Of a DNA stretch of 30,591 nucleotides, positions 1-7,426 are shown in pieces; within the stretch, counting starts at the first letter, position 1; each line of letters opens with the position of its first letter. The notes under the pieces are model-generated. The model had not been told where the DNA came from. It did no database searches and worked only from the letters and a program-made list of their open reading frames with translations. The stretch lies in contig JBLNDT010000050.1 in the NCBI GenBank assembly GCA_050261915.1, positions 1 through 30,591 of the forward strand, read 5' to 3'. Source of the DNA: UBA699 sp050261915 (GTDB lineage: Bacteria > Bacillota > Clostridia > Clostridiales > Clostridiaceae). Made by a program: the position numbers and the translations under genes.

Positions 1-676
1 CTGCAGAGGGAAATTCCAAAGGCTGCTTTTCACTTCTTCTCTTGTTTAAATCCAAAATCCTGTTGTTGATTTTTTCGTATTCTCCATTTTGGAGTTCAAG
101 AGTAACCTCAAGTACTGTATACCCGTTTTTAAGTATTGAGCTCATTCTATAGCCAAGTTCCAAACCTTCCTTATCCAGTGTTTTGATGTTTCCATCCTTG
201 TCTAAAACCTCTGCGCTATGAATTACATTTGATATTTCACCATTGTAGGCACCTGCATTCATTGCAACTGCGCCCCCTATGCTTCCTGGAATTCCACATG
301 CAAATTCAAAGCCTGTAAGCTCTTCCTTAAGTGCCGCCCTGCATATTGTTGTTAAGGTTACACCGCTTTCAGCAATAATTCTATTCCCCTTAACCTCTAT
401 TTTATTCAATTTGTTTAATTTTATTACAACCCCACGGATTCCTCCGTCTTTAACAAGAAGATTTGTTCCGTTTCCTATTATATAGTATGGTACTTTTTTT
501 GAAGTACAAAGTTTTATTAATTTAACAAGTTCTTCCTTGCTGCCAGGGGTAGCCAATATGTCTGCAGGTCCTCCTACCTTGAAGGAAGTGTGATGTTTCA
601 TAGGTTCATCTATCTTAATTACATTTAATTCAAAAAGGCTGTCCAGCATTTTGCCAAAATCCTTGTAAAGGTTCAT
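1..676 (-). CDS. murB: UDP-N-acetylenolpyruvoylglucosamine reductase MurB (3' end cut by window edge)
   Basis: MurB is the FAD- and NADPH-dependent cytoplasmic enzyme that reduces UDP-GlcNAc-enolpyruvate to UDP-MurNAc in peptidoglycan precursor synthesis. I translated the minus strand from the ATG at 676, which follows a GAGGAG ribosome site. The protein opens with MNLYKDFGKML and soon shows MKHHTSFKVGGPADI. It then has the FAD-binding stretch GNGTNLLV and the family hallmark GIPGSIGGAVAMNAGAYNGE. About 225 residues are present, ending near RRSEKQPLEFPS. The conserved GSxF active-site serine normally follows this point, so it lies outside the window. The gene follows uvrC by 66 bases with no terminator between them, so the two are probably co-transcribed. 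The uvrC-murB order is, to my knowledge, common in clostridia. The truncation comes from the window edge and is not a mutation. Confidence 0.95.
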   Translation of the reverse strand, partial: MNLYKDFGKMLDSLFELNVIKIDEPMKHHTSFKVGGPADILATPGSKEELVKLIKLCTSKKVPYYIIGNGTNLLVKDGGIRGVVIKLNKLNKIEVKGNRIIAESGVTLTTICRAALKEELTGFEFACGIPGSIGGAVAMNAGAYNGEISNVIHSAEVLDKDGNIKTLDKEGLELGYRMSSILKNGYTVLEVTLELQNGEYEKINNRILDLNKRRSEKQPLEFPSA

Positions 677-742
677 TTATCATTCTCCTCGAAAATTATT
701 AATTTGCATCAATATCTAGTATAATGTATGTATTATTCTTAA

Positions 743-2605
743 TCAACTATTTTTAAAATAATACTGTATGCTCTCCGCGGCCCTGGTGTCTATGGAAGGT
801 GTATCAAGGAGTTCTTCATAGGTTGCATTTTTAATGTTTTCAATGCTTTCAAATTTTTTAAGAAGTTCTTTCCTCCTGGTTTCACCAATATTTGGTATCT
901 CCTCAAGTACTGAATGAAGAACTTTTTTATTTCTCAGGCTTCTGTGATATGTTATTGCATACCTGTGCACTTCATCCTGAATCCTTGTTATTAGTTTCAT
1001 GGCCTTAGAGTTTTGCTTCATATTAAGTTCTATATTATTATATATCAATCCCCTGGTTTTGTGTTTATCATCTTTAACCATTCCGCACACAGGGATATCT
1101 ATATCAAATTCCCTTAATACCTCTAGTGCTATGTTTACCTGTCCCTTTCCTCCATCCATTAAGATAAGGTCTGGAAATGTGCTGAACTTTCCACCGGAAA
1201 GCAGCATTTTGTTTTCCTTTATTGCTTCTGTTTCCATAAGTCCACGTTTAAATCTTCTTGTAAGTATTTCCCTCATACTGTCGTAGTCATTTGCACCCTT
1301 AACTGTCTTGATTTTAAATCTCCTGTAGTCACTGTTTTTTGGTCTCCCACCTTCAAAAACCACCATGGTTCCAACAGAATCAACCCCTTGTATATTTGAA
1401 ATATCATAGGCCTCGATTCTATCAGGGTCATAATCCATATTTAAAAGCTCTGTAATTTCATGAAGAGCTTCCCTGTGACTTTCCTTATCCTTAATAAGCT
1501 TAAGTTTAAAGTGTTCAAGGGTCATCTTTGCGTTGCTTGTTACAAGCTCCAGGGTTTTTGACTTGGTACCTTTCATTGGAATATTTATTGATACCTTTGA
1601 GCCTCTTTTCATTGAAAGCCACTGTTCCAAAAGCTCTCTGTCACCAGTTTCCCTCACATTTATAACCTTAGGCACAAAAGCAGTGCCTCCATAAAATGCC
1701 TTTATAAAATTTGAAACAAGCTCCCCTTTAAGAACCCCTTCAGTATTTTCCATAATAAAGTGTTCTCTTCCTGTTATCTTTCCGTCCCTTAAGAAGAAAA
1801 CCTGGGCTGAGGAATAATTTTCACTGCTGAATATATCAATATAATCTTCATTTTCAAATTTGCCTGTAATAATACTCTGCTTTTCTGTAATCTTGTTTAT
1901 TGCATTAATTTTATCCCTGAATACAGCAGCCTTTTCAAATTCAAGGTTTTCAGCTGCCTCCTCCATCTGTTTTTCTAAATTCTTTAGAAGGACCTTGTCT
2001 TTACCTTGAAGAAGCTCTATAACATCCTCCACAATTTTCAAATATTCTTTTTTTGAAATCAAGCCGCCGCAAGGAGCCTTGCATAAACCAATATGATAGT
2101 TCAAGCATGGTCTTGTAAATTCCTGATCTTCCTTTATTGCCTTTTTGCAGTTTCTTATAGGAAATACTTTTTTTATAAGCTCAATTGTTTCATAAACAGC
2201 AGAAACATCTGTGTATGGTCCAAAATATTTTGCTCCGTCCTTAACCAGCATTCTGGTTACGAAAATTCTAGGAAATTCTTCATTAATAGTTATCTTAATA
2301 AATGGATAATGTTTATCATCCTTCAATAATATATTATACCTAGGTCTGTGTTTTTTAATCAAATTGCATTCAAGTATCAAGGCCTCAATTTCAGAACTTG
2401 TTACAATATACTCAAATTCGCTTATATTGCTAACCATGGCCCTTACTTTTTCAGGATGGTTTTTTGAATTCTGAAAATACTGCCTTACCCTGTTTTTAAG
2501 CACCTTTGCCTTGCCAACGTAAATTATTTCCCCTTGGGAATTCTTCATTATATATACTCCCGGTTTATCCGGAAGAATTTTTAACTGGTATTCAAAATCA
2601 AACAC
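743..2605 (-). CDS. uvrC: Excinuclease ABC subunit C
   Basis: UvrC makes the dual incisions around a lesion in nucleotide excision repair after UvrA and UvrB load. From the GTG at 2605 the protein has 620 residues, normal for the family. The order is: an N-terminal GIY-YIG nuclease (GVYIMKNSQGEIIYVGKAK, residues about 16-35), a Cys-rich stretch (CKKAIKEDQEFTRPCLNYHIGLCKAPC), a UVR UvrB-binding motif (EEAAENLEFEKAAVFRDKI, about 210-235), an RNase H-like endonuclease core (EAYDISNIQGVDSVGTMVVFEGG), and a C-terminal helix-hairpin-helix (LEEIPNIGETRRKELLKKF). The frame is open 18 codons further upstream, but that would overlap the preceding gene. The GTG sits behind AAAGGTAGTG and starts the conserved FDFEYQLKILPDKPGVY, so I chose it. 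murB follows downstream. Confidence 0.95.
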   Translation of the reverse strand: MFDFEYQLKILPDKPGVYIMKNSQGEIIYVGKAKVLKNRVRQYFQNSKNHPEKVRAMVSNISEFEYIVTSSEIEALILECNLIKKHRPRYNILLKDDKHYPFIKITINEEFPRIFVTRMLVKDGAKYFGPYTDVSAVYETIELIKKVFPIRNCKKAIKEDQEFTRPCLNYHIGLCKAPCGGLISKKEYLKIVEDVIELLQGKDKVLLKNLEKQMEEAAENLEFEKAAVFRDKINAINKITEKQSIITGKFENEDYIDIFSSENYSSAQVFFLRDGKITGREHFIMENTEGVLKGELVSNFIKAFYGGTAFVPKVINVRETGDRELLEQWLSMKRGSKVSINIPMKGTKSKTLELVTSNAKMTLEHFKLKLIKDKESHREALHEITELLNMDYDPDRIEAYDISNIQGVDSVGTMVVFEGGRPKNSDYRRFKIKTVKGANDYDSMREILTRRFKRGLMETEAIKENKMLLSGGKFSTFPDLILMDGGKGQVNIALEVLREFDIDIPVCGMVKDDKHKTRGLIYNNIELNMKQNSKAMKLITRIQDEVHRYAITYHRSLRNKKVLHSVLEEIPNIGETRRKELLKKFESIENIKNATYEELLDTPSIDTRAAESIQYYFKNS

Positions 2606-2618
2606 AAAATCACTACCT

Positions 2619-3227
2619 TTAATTAAATATGCCAGGAAGTTTATATACTGCAAGTACAAGTCCTGCAGCTATAATTAAATTTTCAATTAAGGCTCCAGTC
2701 TTGGAACCTGTTTTATAGGTAAAAGGAAACTTGAATTTTTTCTTGCTGAAGGGATATAACAATGGAATGCCTCTATTTGTAAGCATATCGCAGACAAGGT
2801 GCATTCCGTACCCTATCATAAAATAATAGGTCAGATACTGAAGGCTGTATGCATTTCCAATATAACCTGCTATAAAGCTGAATAGAATCATCCCCGAAAT
2901 GCTGTGGGTTAACCCGTTTCTATGGGTAGAAATTGCAATTATTAAAAAAGCAACTGCCAATGCCTTGAAAATTGGTTCTCCCGGATTTAAATAATCGTAC
3001 CAAAGTATGATAACCCCGAGAGCTGCATATATAAACACCTTTGTAAGTTTATTTCCAAAGGGAAGTATATATTTATTTATCACGCTCTTTGGATGATCAA
3101 TATCAGGAAGGAGAGAGCCTACCAAAACCATTACAAGGCCCATATAGCTGAATTTTCCCGGCATCTTATAAGCCACAGCTATCATGGCTATAATTCCAAC
3201 ACCTGCATGTGTCTTTCCTTTCATCAT
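2619..3227 (-). CDS. YdjM-type membrane-bound metal-dependent hydrolase
   Basis: This is a 202-residue integral membrane protein of the LexA-binding/YdjM (DUF457) family. The family is annotated as metal-dependent hydrolases, but the substrate is unknown. The signature is MMKGKTHAGVGIIAMIAV at the N-terminus, where the conserved His follows KGKT. It is followed by VGSLLPDIDHPKS (Asp/His cluster), a second His group at STHRNGLTHSISG, and HLVCDMLTNRGIPLLYPFSKKKFKFPF, with hydrophobic helices between. Two adjacent ATG codons (3227 and 3224) follow GGAG, and either could be the start. It ends 13 bases before the uvrC GTG and probably shares its transcript. The enzymatic role is inferred from the family only. 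Confidence 0.8.
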   Translation of the reverse strand: MMKGKTHAGVGIIAMIAVAYKMPGKFSYMGLVMVLVGSLLPDIDHPKSVINKYILPFGNKLTKVFIYAALGVIILWYDYLNPGEPIFKALAVAFLIIAISTHRNGLTHSISGMILFSFIAGYIGNAYSLQYLTYYFMIGYGMHLVCDMLTNRGIPLLYPFSKKKFKFPFTYKTGSKTGALIENLIIAAGLVLAVYKLPGIFN

Positions 3228-3238
3228 AGTCTCCTTTA

Positions 3239-3266
3239 TTTATATCATATCAATAATTATACTCAA
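3239..3266 (-). promoter_or_regulatory. Possible sigma-A promoter for ydjM-like/uvrC/murB
   Basis: On the minus strand TTGAGT (3261-3266) is separated by 16 bases from TATAAA (3239-3244), just upstream of the first gene after the YhaM terminator. The boxes are imperfect, so this is a reasonable but unproven promoter. Confidence 0.4.
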
Positions 3267-3333
3267 TATACTGTTTAATATCTACAAAAAGCTTGGTTTA
3301 GACAATATTTCCCGGGAAATTACCTAATGCATC

Positions 3334-3361
3334 AAAAAAGGACTTGCTTTTGCAAGTCCTT
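3334..3361 (-). terminator. Rho-independent terminator after the YhaM-type gene
   Basis: On the minus strand the stem AGGACTTGC/GCAAGTCCT with a four-base loop begins directly after the TAA stop of the exoribonuclease gene. A run of T follows. It separates the cell-wall cluster from the ydjM-uvrC-murB group. Confidence 0.9.
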
Positions 3362-4253
3362 ATATCTTATTTTCTACAGCATTAACTATTTGACTGTCAG
3401 CCACATCAGCAATATTAAGGAGAATGTCCTCTATTCCCTTAGTTCCGTAATTCCCAAATTCTCCATGATGGGACAAAATTGAATAGCATATGTCATCAAG
3501 TTCCTCGGGACTTAGTACATTTCCAACTTCCTTGTTTACTTCCCTTATGAAAGCCGCCCCTAAAACAAGATGATCCATTTTAATTGATTTTCTTTTAATT
3601 ATGCCCTCATAATCGTACTCTGCAGCCTTCATGAGGTCATGAACTATTGCCTTAAGCATAAGTCTGTCACGGGATATAACATCCTTTGCATCCATATAAA
3701 ATGGGTTTCCTACATAATTTGATATGATTGCATCCATTGCTTTCATAACTCCCACTGTATGGATAAAAAGTCCTCCACGTTTATTCCCGTGAAATTTTTC
3801 AGCAGCAACACAGGTAGTAAAGTCATTCCATCTTTTTTCATTTGTACCAAAGGCTCCTGTAGCTCCTATTGCAATTTTTTTATATTTTTCTTCAAGTCCA
3901 TTTACAATATCATTGAAGTAATCATAAAGTTCCTTTGGAACAGGATAGGATGGTATAAAATCCGAGTAATCATAGGATGTTGCATTCCTTATAACAGGGC
4001 TTTTTATCTGAACTGCCCCGTTAAAATAATTAATAAATCCTTTAATTTGTATTACTGAATTTATTTCAATTGTATTCATGTAGTGATCATAATTGTCCCA
4101 TAATGGGAAGGACATGCTTCCTGTGTTGTCCTGAATTATCAAAGTTATAAATGGAGTCCCGTCTTTTTTCCTACCTATGCGCTTGTCACTTACCAATGCC
4201 ATTATTTCAAGAGCTGCACCATTGTCCAGCTTAGATAAATCTTCTATTTTCAT
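3360..4253 (-). CDS. yhaM: OB-fold/HD-domain 3'-5' exoribonuclease, YhaM family
   Basis: This 297-residue cytoplasmic protein joins an N-terminal OB nucleic-acid-binding fold (about residues 12-90: IMALVSDKRIGRKKDGTPFITLIIQD) to a C-terminal HD phosphohydrolase domain. Metal-binding residues visible are FIHTVGVMKA, KAIVHDLMKAAE (the HD pair) and ILSHHGEFG. This architecture and length match Bacillus YhaM, a 3'-5' exonuclease that trims RNA and can act on DNA. The ATG follows AGGGGGATATT. It starts 10 bases after the penicillin-binding protein gene and is last in that operon, ending at a terminator. Its place with cell-wall genes does not by itself suggest a wall function. Another HD-OB hydrolase activity cannot be excluded. 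Confidence 0.82.
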   Translation of the reverse strand: MKIEDLSKLDNGAALEIMALVSDKRIGRKKDGTPFITLIIQDNTGSMSFPLWDNYDHYMNTIEINSVIQIKGFINYFNGAVQIKSPVIRNATSYDYSDFIPSYPVPKELYDYFNDIVNGLEEKYKKIAIGATGAFGTNEKRWNDFTTCVAAEKFHGNKRGGLFIHTVGVMKAMDAIISNYVGNPFYMDAKDVISRDRLMLKAIVHDLMKAAEYDYEGIIKRKSIKMDHLVLGAAFIREVNKEVGNVLSPEELDDICYSILSHHGEFGNYGTKGIEDILLNIADVADSQIVNAVENKI

Positions 4254-4262
4254 AATATCCCC

Positions 4263-5687
4263 CTATTTACTCAATGCAGTTTCCATAACACCTGCTGCTA
4301 TTTGTGCTGCAGCTATTCCGCCCTGACCCCCATCCTCAACTATAACAGCTACTGCAACCTGAGGATTATTATAAGGTGCAAAGCCTATAAACCATGAATG
4401 AGGTACTGTGCTTCCATCGTCACTATGATCTGCTGTTCCTGTTTTTCCGCATACATCTGCAAAGGACAAGGCTGCATTTCCTCCTGTACCTTCTGTTACA
4501 ACAGTCCTCATAAAGTCCTTCATTACTGCTGCGGTATTTGCAGAAATAACCTGTTTTATGCTTTGAGGCGAAACAGATTTTACATTTTCACCGTTACTTT
4601 TTCTAACAGATGATACAAGATATGGCTTCATCATTACTCCGTCATTTGCTATTGTTGAAGCCACAAGTGCCATCTCCATAGGACTTGCAAGTACAGAACT
4701 CTGTCCTATGGCACTTTGTGCAATATTTCCCTTTTCATTGCTTTTAAAACTTGGGAACTGGCTGTTTTCGATAATGATTCCATCTGCAGGTGTATCATTG
4801 TTAAAGAAAAATTTCTCAGCAGTTTCCTTTAATTTGCTGTTTCCAAGCTCAAGACCAAGGGTTCCAAAGGCTACGTTGCTTGAATGCACATAAGCCTGTT
4901 TAAAGGTTATATTCCCAAGAACCTCTCCGTTAAAATTGCTGAGAGATTCTTTTGCATTGAAAACAAGTTTACCATTGTCTTCAAAGGTTCTGTTCATAAT
5001 TCCATCTATGTTTTCAAGTGCACTTATTGCAGTTATTGTTTTAAAGGTGGACCCTGGAGGATATAGCCCTTGTGTAGCTCTGTTTATTAAGGGTCTGTTT
5101 TTATCCGTGTTAAGTGAGGACCATATTACATCAAGATTGTTTGGGTCAAAGGATGGTTTTGATACCATTGCTAAAACTTCCCCAGTTTTTGGGTTTAGCA
5201 CCACCACTGCACCCCTATTGTCTCCAAGCATATAATATGCCTTTTTTTGAATATCATAATTTAATGTAGTTACTAAATTTGCCCCTACTTTCTCAGGAGT
5301 TTTGCCTCCTGACTTAATGAATCCCATTACGGAATCCTGAACACTAGAGGACATAAGATCACTATCATAGGTGTGCTCTAATCCTGTTATTCCATACTTT
5401 ATATCCTCATAACCAAGAATATGGGCAAACATGGCACCACCATTATATACCCTCTTTTGGTTCTCAGCATCAATTCTTTGGCTGGTAGAAAGAGGCTTCA
5501 TGTTTCTATCGTAAATTGTTCCCCTTAAAACCTCGTTACGCTTAACCCAAAGCCTTTTGTTCCCTGCATTATCTGCTATTTTAGGTCCTACTGCCACTTC
5601 AAAATAGGTTAAGTATGATATAAGTCCTATAAAACAAAGGAGAAATACTATAAGAACACCTTTTATATTTTTTGTAATATCACTCAT
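4263..5687 (-). CDS. Class B penicillin-binding protein (PbpA/FtsI-like transpeptidase)
   Basis: This protein cross-links peptidoglycan peptides outside the membrane. It has 474 residues: a short cytoplasmic tail, one transmembrane anchor (about 10-30), a short pedestal domain (VLRGTIYDRN motif), and a transpeptidase domain. All three penicillin-binding motifs are intact: STFK with acylated Ser213 and Lys216, SSN (Ser269, Asn271), and KTGT (415-418). The pedestal is short compared with SpoVD or FtsI, and the length resembles actinobacterial PbpA (about 490 residues). It follows the SEDS gene with effectively no gap, and SEDS proteins pair with class B PBPs as polymerase and cross-linker. An AGGGGAG ribosome site precedes the ATG. 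Whether it serves elongation, division or spore cortex cannot be decided from sequence. Confidence 0.93.
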   Translation of the reverse strand: MSDITKNIKGVLIVFLLCFIGLISYLTYFEVAVGPKIADNAGNKRLWVKRNEVLRGTIYDRNMKPLSTSQRIDAENQKRVYNGGAMFAHILGYEDIKYGITGLEHTYDSDLMSSSVQDSVMGFIKSGGKTPEKVGANLVTTLNYDIQKKAYYMLGDNRGAVVVLNPKTGEVLAMVSKPSFDPNNLDVIWSSLNTDKNRPLINRATQGLYPPGSTFKTITAISALENIDGIMNRTFEDNGKLVFNAKESLSNFNGEVLGNITFKQAYVHSSNVAFGTLGLELGNSKLKETAEKFFFNNDTPADGIIIENSQFPSFKSNEKGNIAQSAIGQSSVLASPMEMALVASTIANDGVMMKPYLVSSVRKSNGENVKSVSPQSIKQVISANTAAVMKDFMRTVVTEGTGGNAALSFADVCGKTGTADHSDDGSTVPHSWFIGFAPYNNPQVAVAVIVEDGGQGGIAAAQIAAGVMETALSK

Positions 5688-5688
5688 A

Positions 5689-6891
5689 TTATCTCCCCTC
5701 CTCTGAAATCTTTTGAATTAGTCCAAGAGCCAGGAAGGTTATAAGCATGGAGCTTCCTCCATAACTTACAAGAGGCATTGTTATGCCTGTTAATGGAATC
5801 ATGTTTGTGACTCCTCCTATTATAACAAGAACCTGACAAGCTATCATGGTGCTGAACCCTACAGCAAGAAGCCTTGAAAAATCATCCTCCACATAAAGTG
5901 CCGCTCTCATGCATCTGTAAAATAGTAAAAAATATAAAATAATAATTCCGAAGCCTATGAGTATTCCAAGTTCTTCACATAGTGCGGCAAAAATAAAATC
6001 ACTGGTATTTACAGGTACATATTCCGGATGACCAAGACCTAGTCCTGTTCCCGTAAGACCTCCCGATGCTATGGAATAAAGGGACTGTACTATCTGGTAT
6101 CCCTTGTCATTTGCATAGTTCCATGGATTCTGCCAAATTTCAACTCTGATCCTTATGTGATCAAACAACTTGTAGCTTATGATTGCACCTAATATAGAAA
6201 GTCCAAAACATGTTATAACATATTTAAGCTTTGAGGTTGCTATGAATAGCATAGTTATGGATATTCCAAAGAATATAAGTACTGACCCCAGATCCTTTTG
6301 AAGCACCATAAAACCAAGACTCACCATTACAACAGCTCCTGGTTCAATCAGTGTTTTAAAGTCCTTATAGTCCTTTAGGGCAGATGCAAGGTAAGCAACA
6401 AGAAAAAGCTTCCCAAATTCCGAGGGCTGAAAGCTTAGACCTGCTATATGAACCCAGTTTTTAGAACCGTTAACTTCAGTTCCTATTATCATCGCCATAC
6501 CCATAAATACTAATGTAACTGCAAGATATATATATTTGTATTTATAAAACCTCTTTATATCAGGAAATATTACCACGGTAAGTATGAATCCTGTAACGCT
6601 TACGGCAAACCATATTACCTGCCTTATTGAGGAGGCCATGTTCAGCCTGTATATCATAACGATTCCTATTACTGATAATATACTTGAAAAAATGAAGATA
6701 TACTTATCTCCATCTGAAAAGTACCGCCTTATTACAAAATAAGAGTAACCTATAAGCAAACAGGTTACAACGGACATAACTAATGCGCCTATGTCAAAGG
6801 GCTGCTTTAAAATTGCAAGATTTAAAAAGCATACAAGACAAAGCAAATATGTGTATTTTAAAAGCCTTTTTTCATCTCTATCAGTTCTCAT
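5689..6891 (-). CDS. SEDS-family peptidoglycan glycosyltransferase (RodA/FtsW/SpoVE)
   Basis: This 400-residue multi-spanning membrane protein belongs to the SEDS family, which polymerises lipid II into glycan strands. About ten hydrophobic segments are visible. Family landmarks include GTEVNGSKNWVHIAGLSFQPSEFGKLFLVAYLA in the middle, QKDLGSVLIFFGI (the DxG region with the catalytic Asp), and the C-terminal NMIPLTGITMPLVSYGGSSML. It sits between an FHA-domain gene and a class B PBP. The same trio occurs in actinobacteria as fhaB-rodA-pbpA. It is therefore more likely a RodA-type elongation polymerase than FtsW, but sporulation SpoVE cannot be ruled out. Translation is probably coupled to the PBP gene. 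Confidence 0.93.
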   Translation of the reverse strand: MRTDRDEKRLLKYTYLLCLVCFLNLAILKQPFDIGALVMSVVTCLLIGYSYFVIRRYFSDGDKYIFIFSSILSVIGIVMIYRLNMASSIRQVIWFAVSVTGFILTVVIFPDIKRFYKYKYIYLAVTLVFMGMAMIIGTEVNGSKNWVHIAGLSFQPSEFGKLFLVAYLASALKDYKDFKTLIEPGAVVMVSLGFMVLQKDLGSVLIFFGISITMLFIATSKLKYVITCFGLSILGAIISYKLFDHIRIRVEIWQNPWNYANDKGYQIVQSLYSIASGGLTGTGLGLGHPEYVPVNTSDFIFAALCEELGILIGFGIIILYFLLFYRCMRAALYVEDDFSRLLAVGFSTMIACQVLVIIGGVTNMIPLTGITMPLVSYGGSSMLITFLALGLIQKISEEGR

Positions 6892-6909
6892 GGATTCACC
6901 ACCAACTTA

Positions 6910-7341
6910 TTAAATAAATTTAAAGGATACCTCACCAATCTTTATTTCGTCTCCAGAACTCAGGTATTCCTTCCCTATAAGTCTTTCACCGTTTAACATT
7001 GTGCCATTGGTGCTATCAAGGTCTTCCAGTACACATTCCCCGTTTTTTAAATACACCTTGGCATGATAACTAGAGGCATAAGGATCATTTAATACAAGCA
7101 CGTTGTCACTCTTTCTTCCTATGGTTACAACATCCTTAATTGGAATAACCCCGCCTTTTCTAAGATTTGAGCTGCTTCCCGGTTCTAGAATCTCCAAACC
7201 GAAGGACCTCATGTTTTCCTTTCTTCCTCTGGAGCTTCCCTTCATATCCTTGTACATAATCTTAAGAGCAGTAAAAATTATAATATAAATTATTGCTATA
7301 ATAAGTATTTTAAAGATAAGACTCAATTTGCTAAGATCCAA
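6910..7341 (-). CDS. Membrane-anchored FHA-domain protein
   Basis: This small protein (143 residues from TTG 7341) has one N-terminal transmembrane helix (about residues 8-28), a basic linker (KDMKGSSRGRKENMRS), and a C-terminal forkhead-associated domain. The phosphothreonine-binding signatures are all present: VTIGRKSDN, SSYHAKV, STNGT and the following Asn. FHA domains dock onto proteins phosphorylated by Hanks-type Ser/Thr kinases. Here it leads the operon with a SEDS polymerase and a PBP, suggesting phospho-dependent control of wall synthesis (inference). The frame also opens with GTG at 7350, but that codon overlaps the AAGAAGG ribosome site, so I prefer the TTG. No clear promoter was found in the 85 bases before it. 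Confidence 0.85.
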   Translation of the reverse strand: MDLSKLSLIFKILIIAIIYIIIFTALKIMYKDMKGSSRGRKENMRSFGLEILEPGSSSNLRKGGVIPIKDVVTIGRKSDNVLVLNDPYASSYHAKVYLKNGECVLEDLDSTNGTMLNGERLIGKEYLSSGDEIKIGEVSFKFI

Positions 7342-7383
7342 AATAATCACCTTCTTTTCATTATTGAAAAAATAATATTAAGG

Positions 7384-7417
7384 AAAAAGCCGGCATTTAA
7401 TAGTCTATATGCCGGCC
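7384..7417 (-). terminator. Terminator after uvrA
   Basis: On the minus strand a stem GCCGGCAT/ATGCCGGC (plus 7389-7396 and 7409-7416) lies 10 bases past the uvrA stop and is followed by TTTTT. It ends the ftsE-to-uvrA operon and separates it from the FHA/RodA/PBP operon. Confidence 0.88.
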
Positions 7418-7426
7418 CTTTATAAA

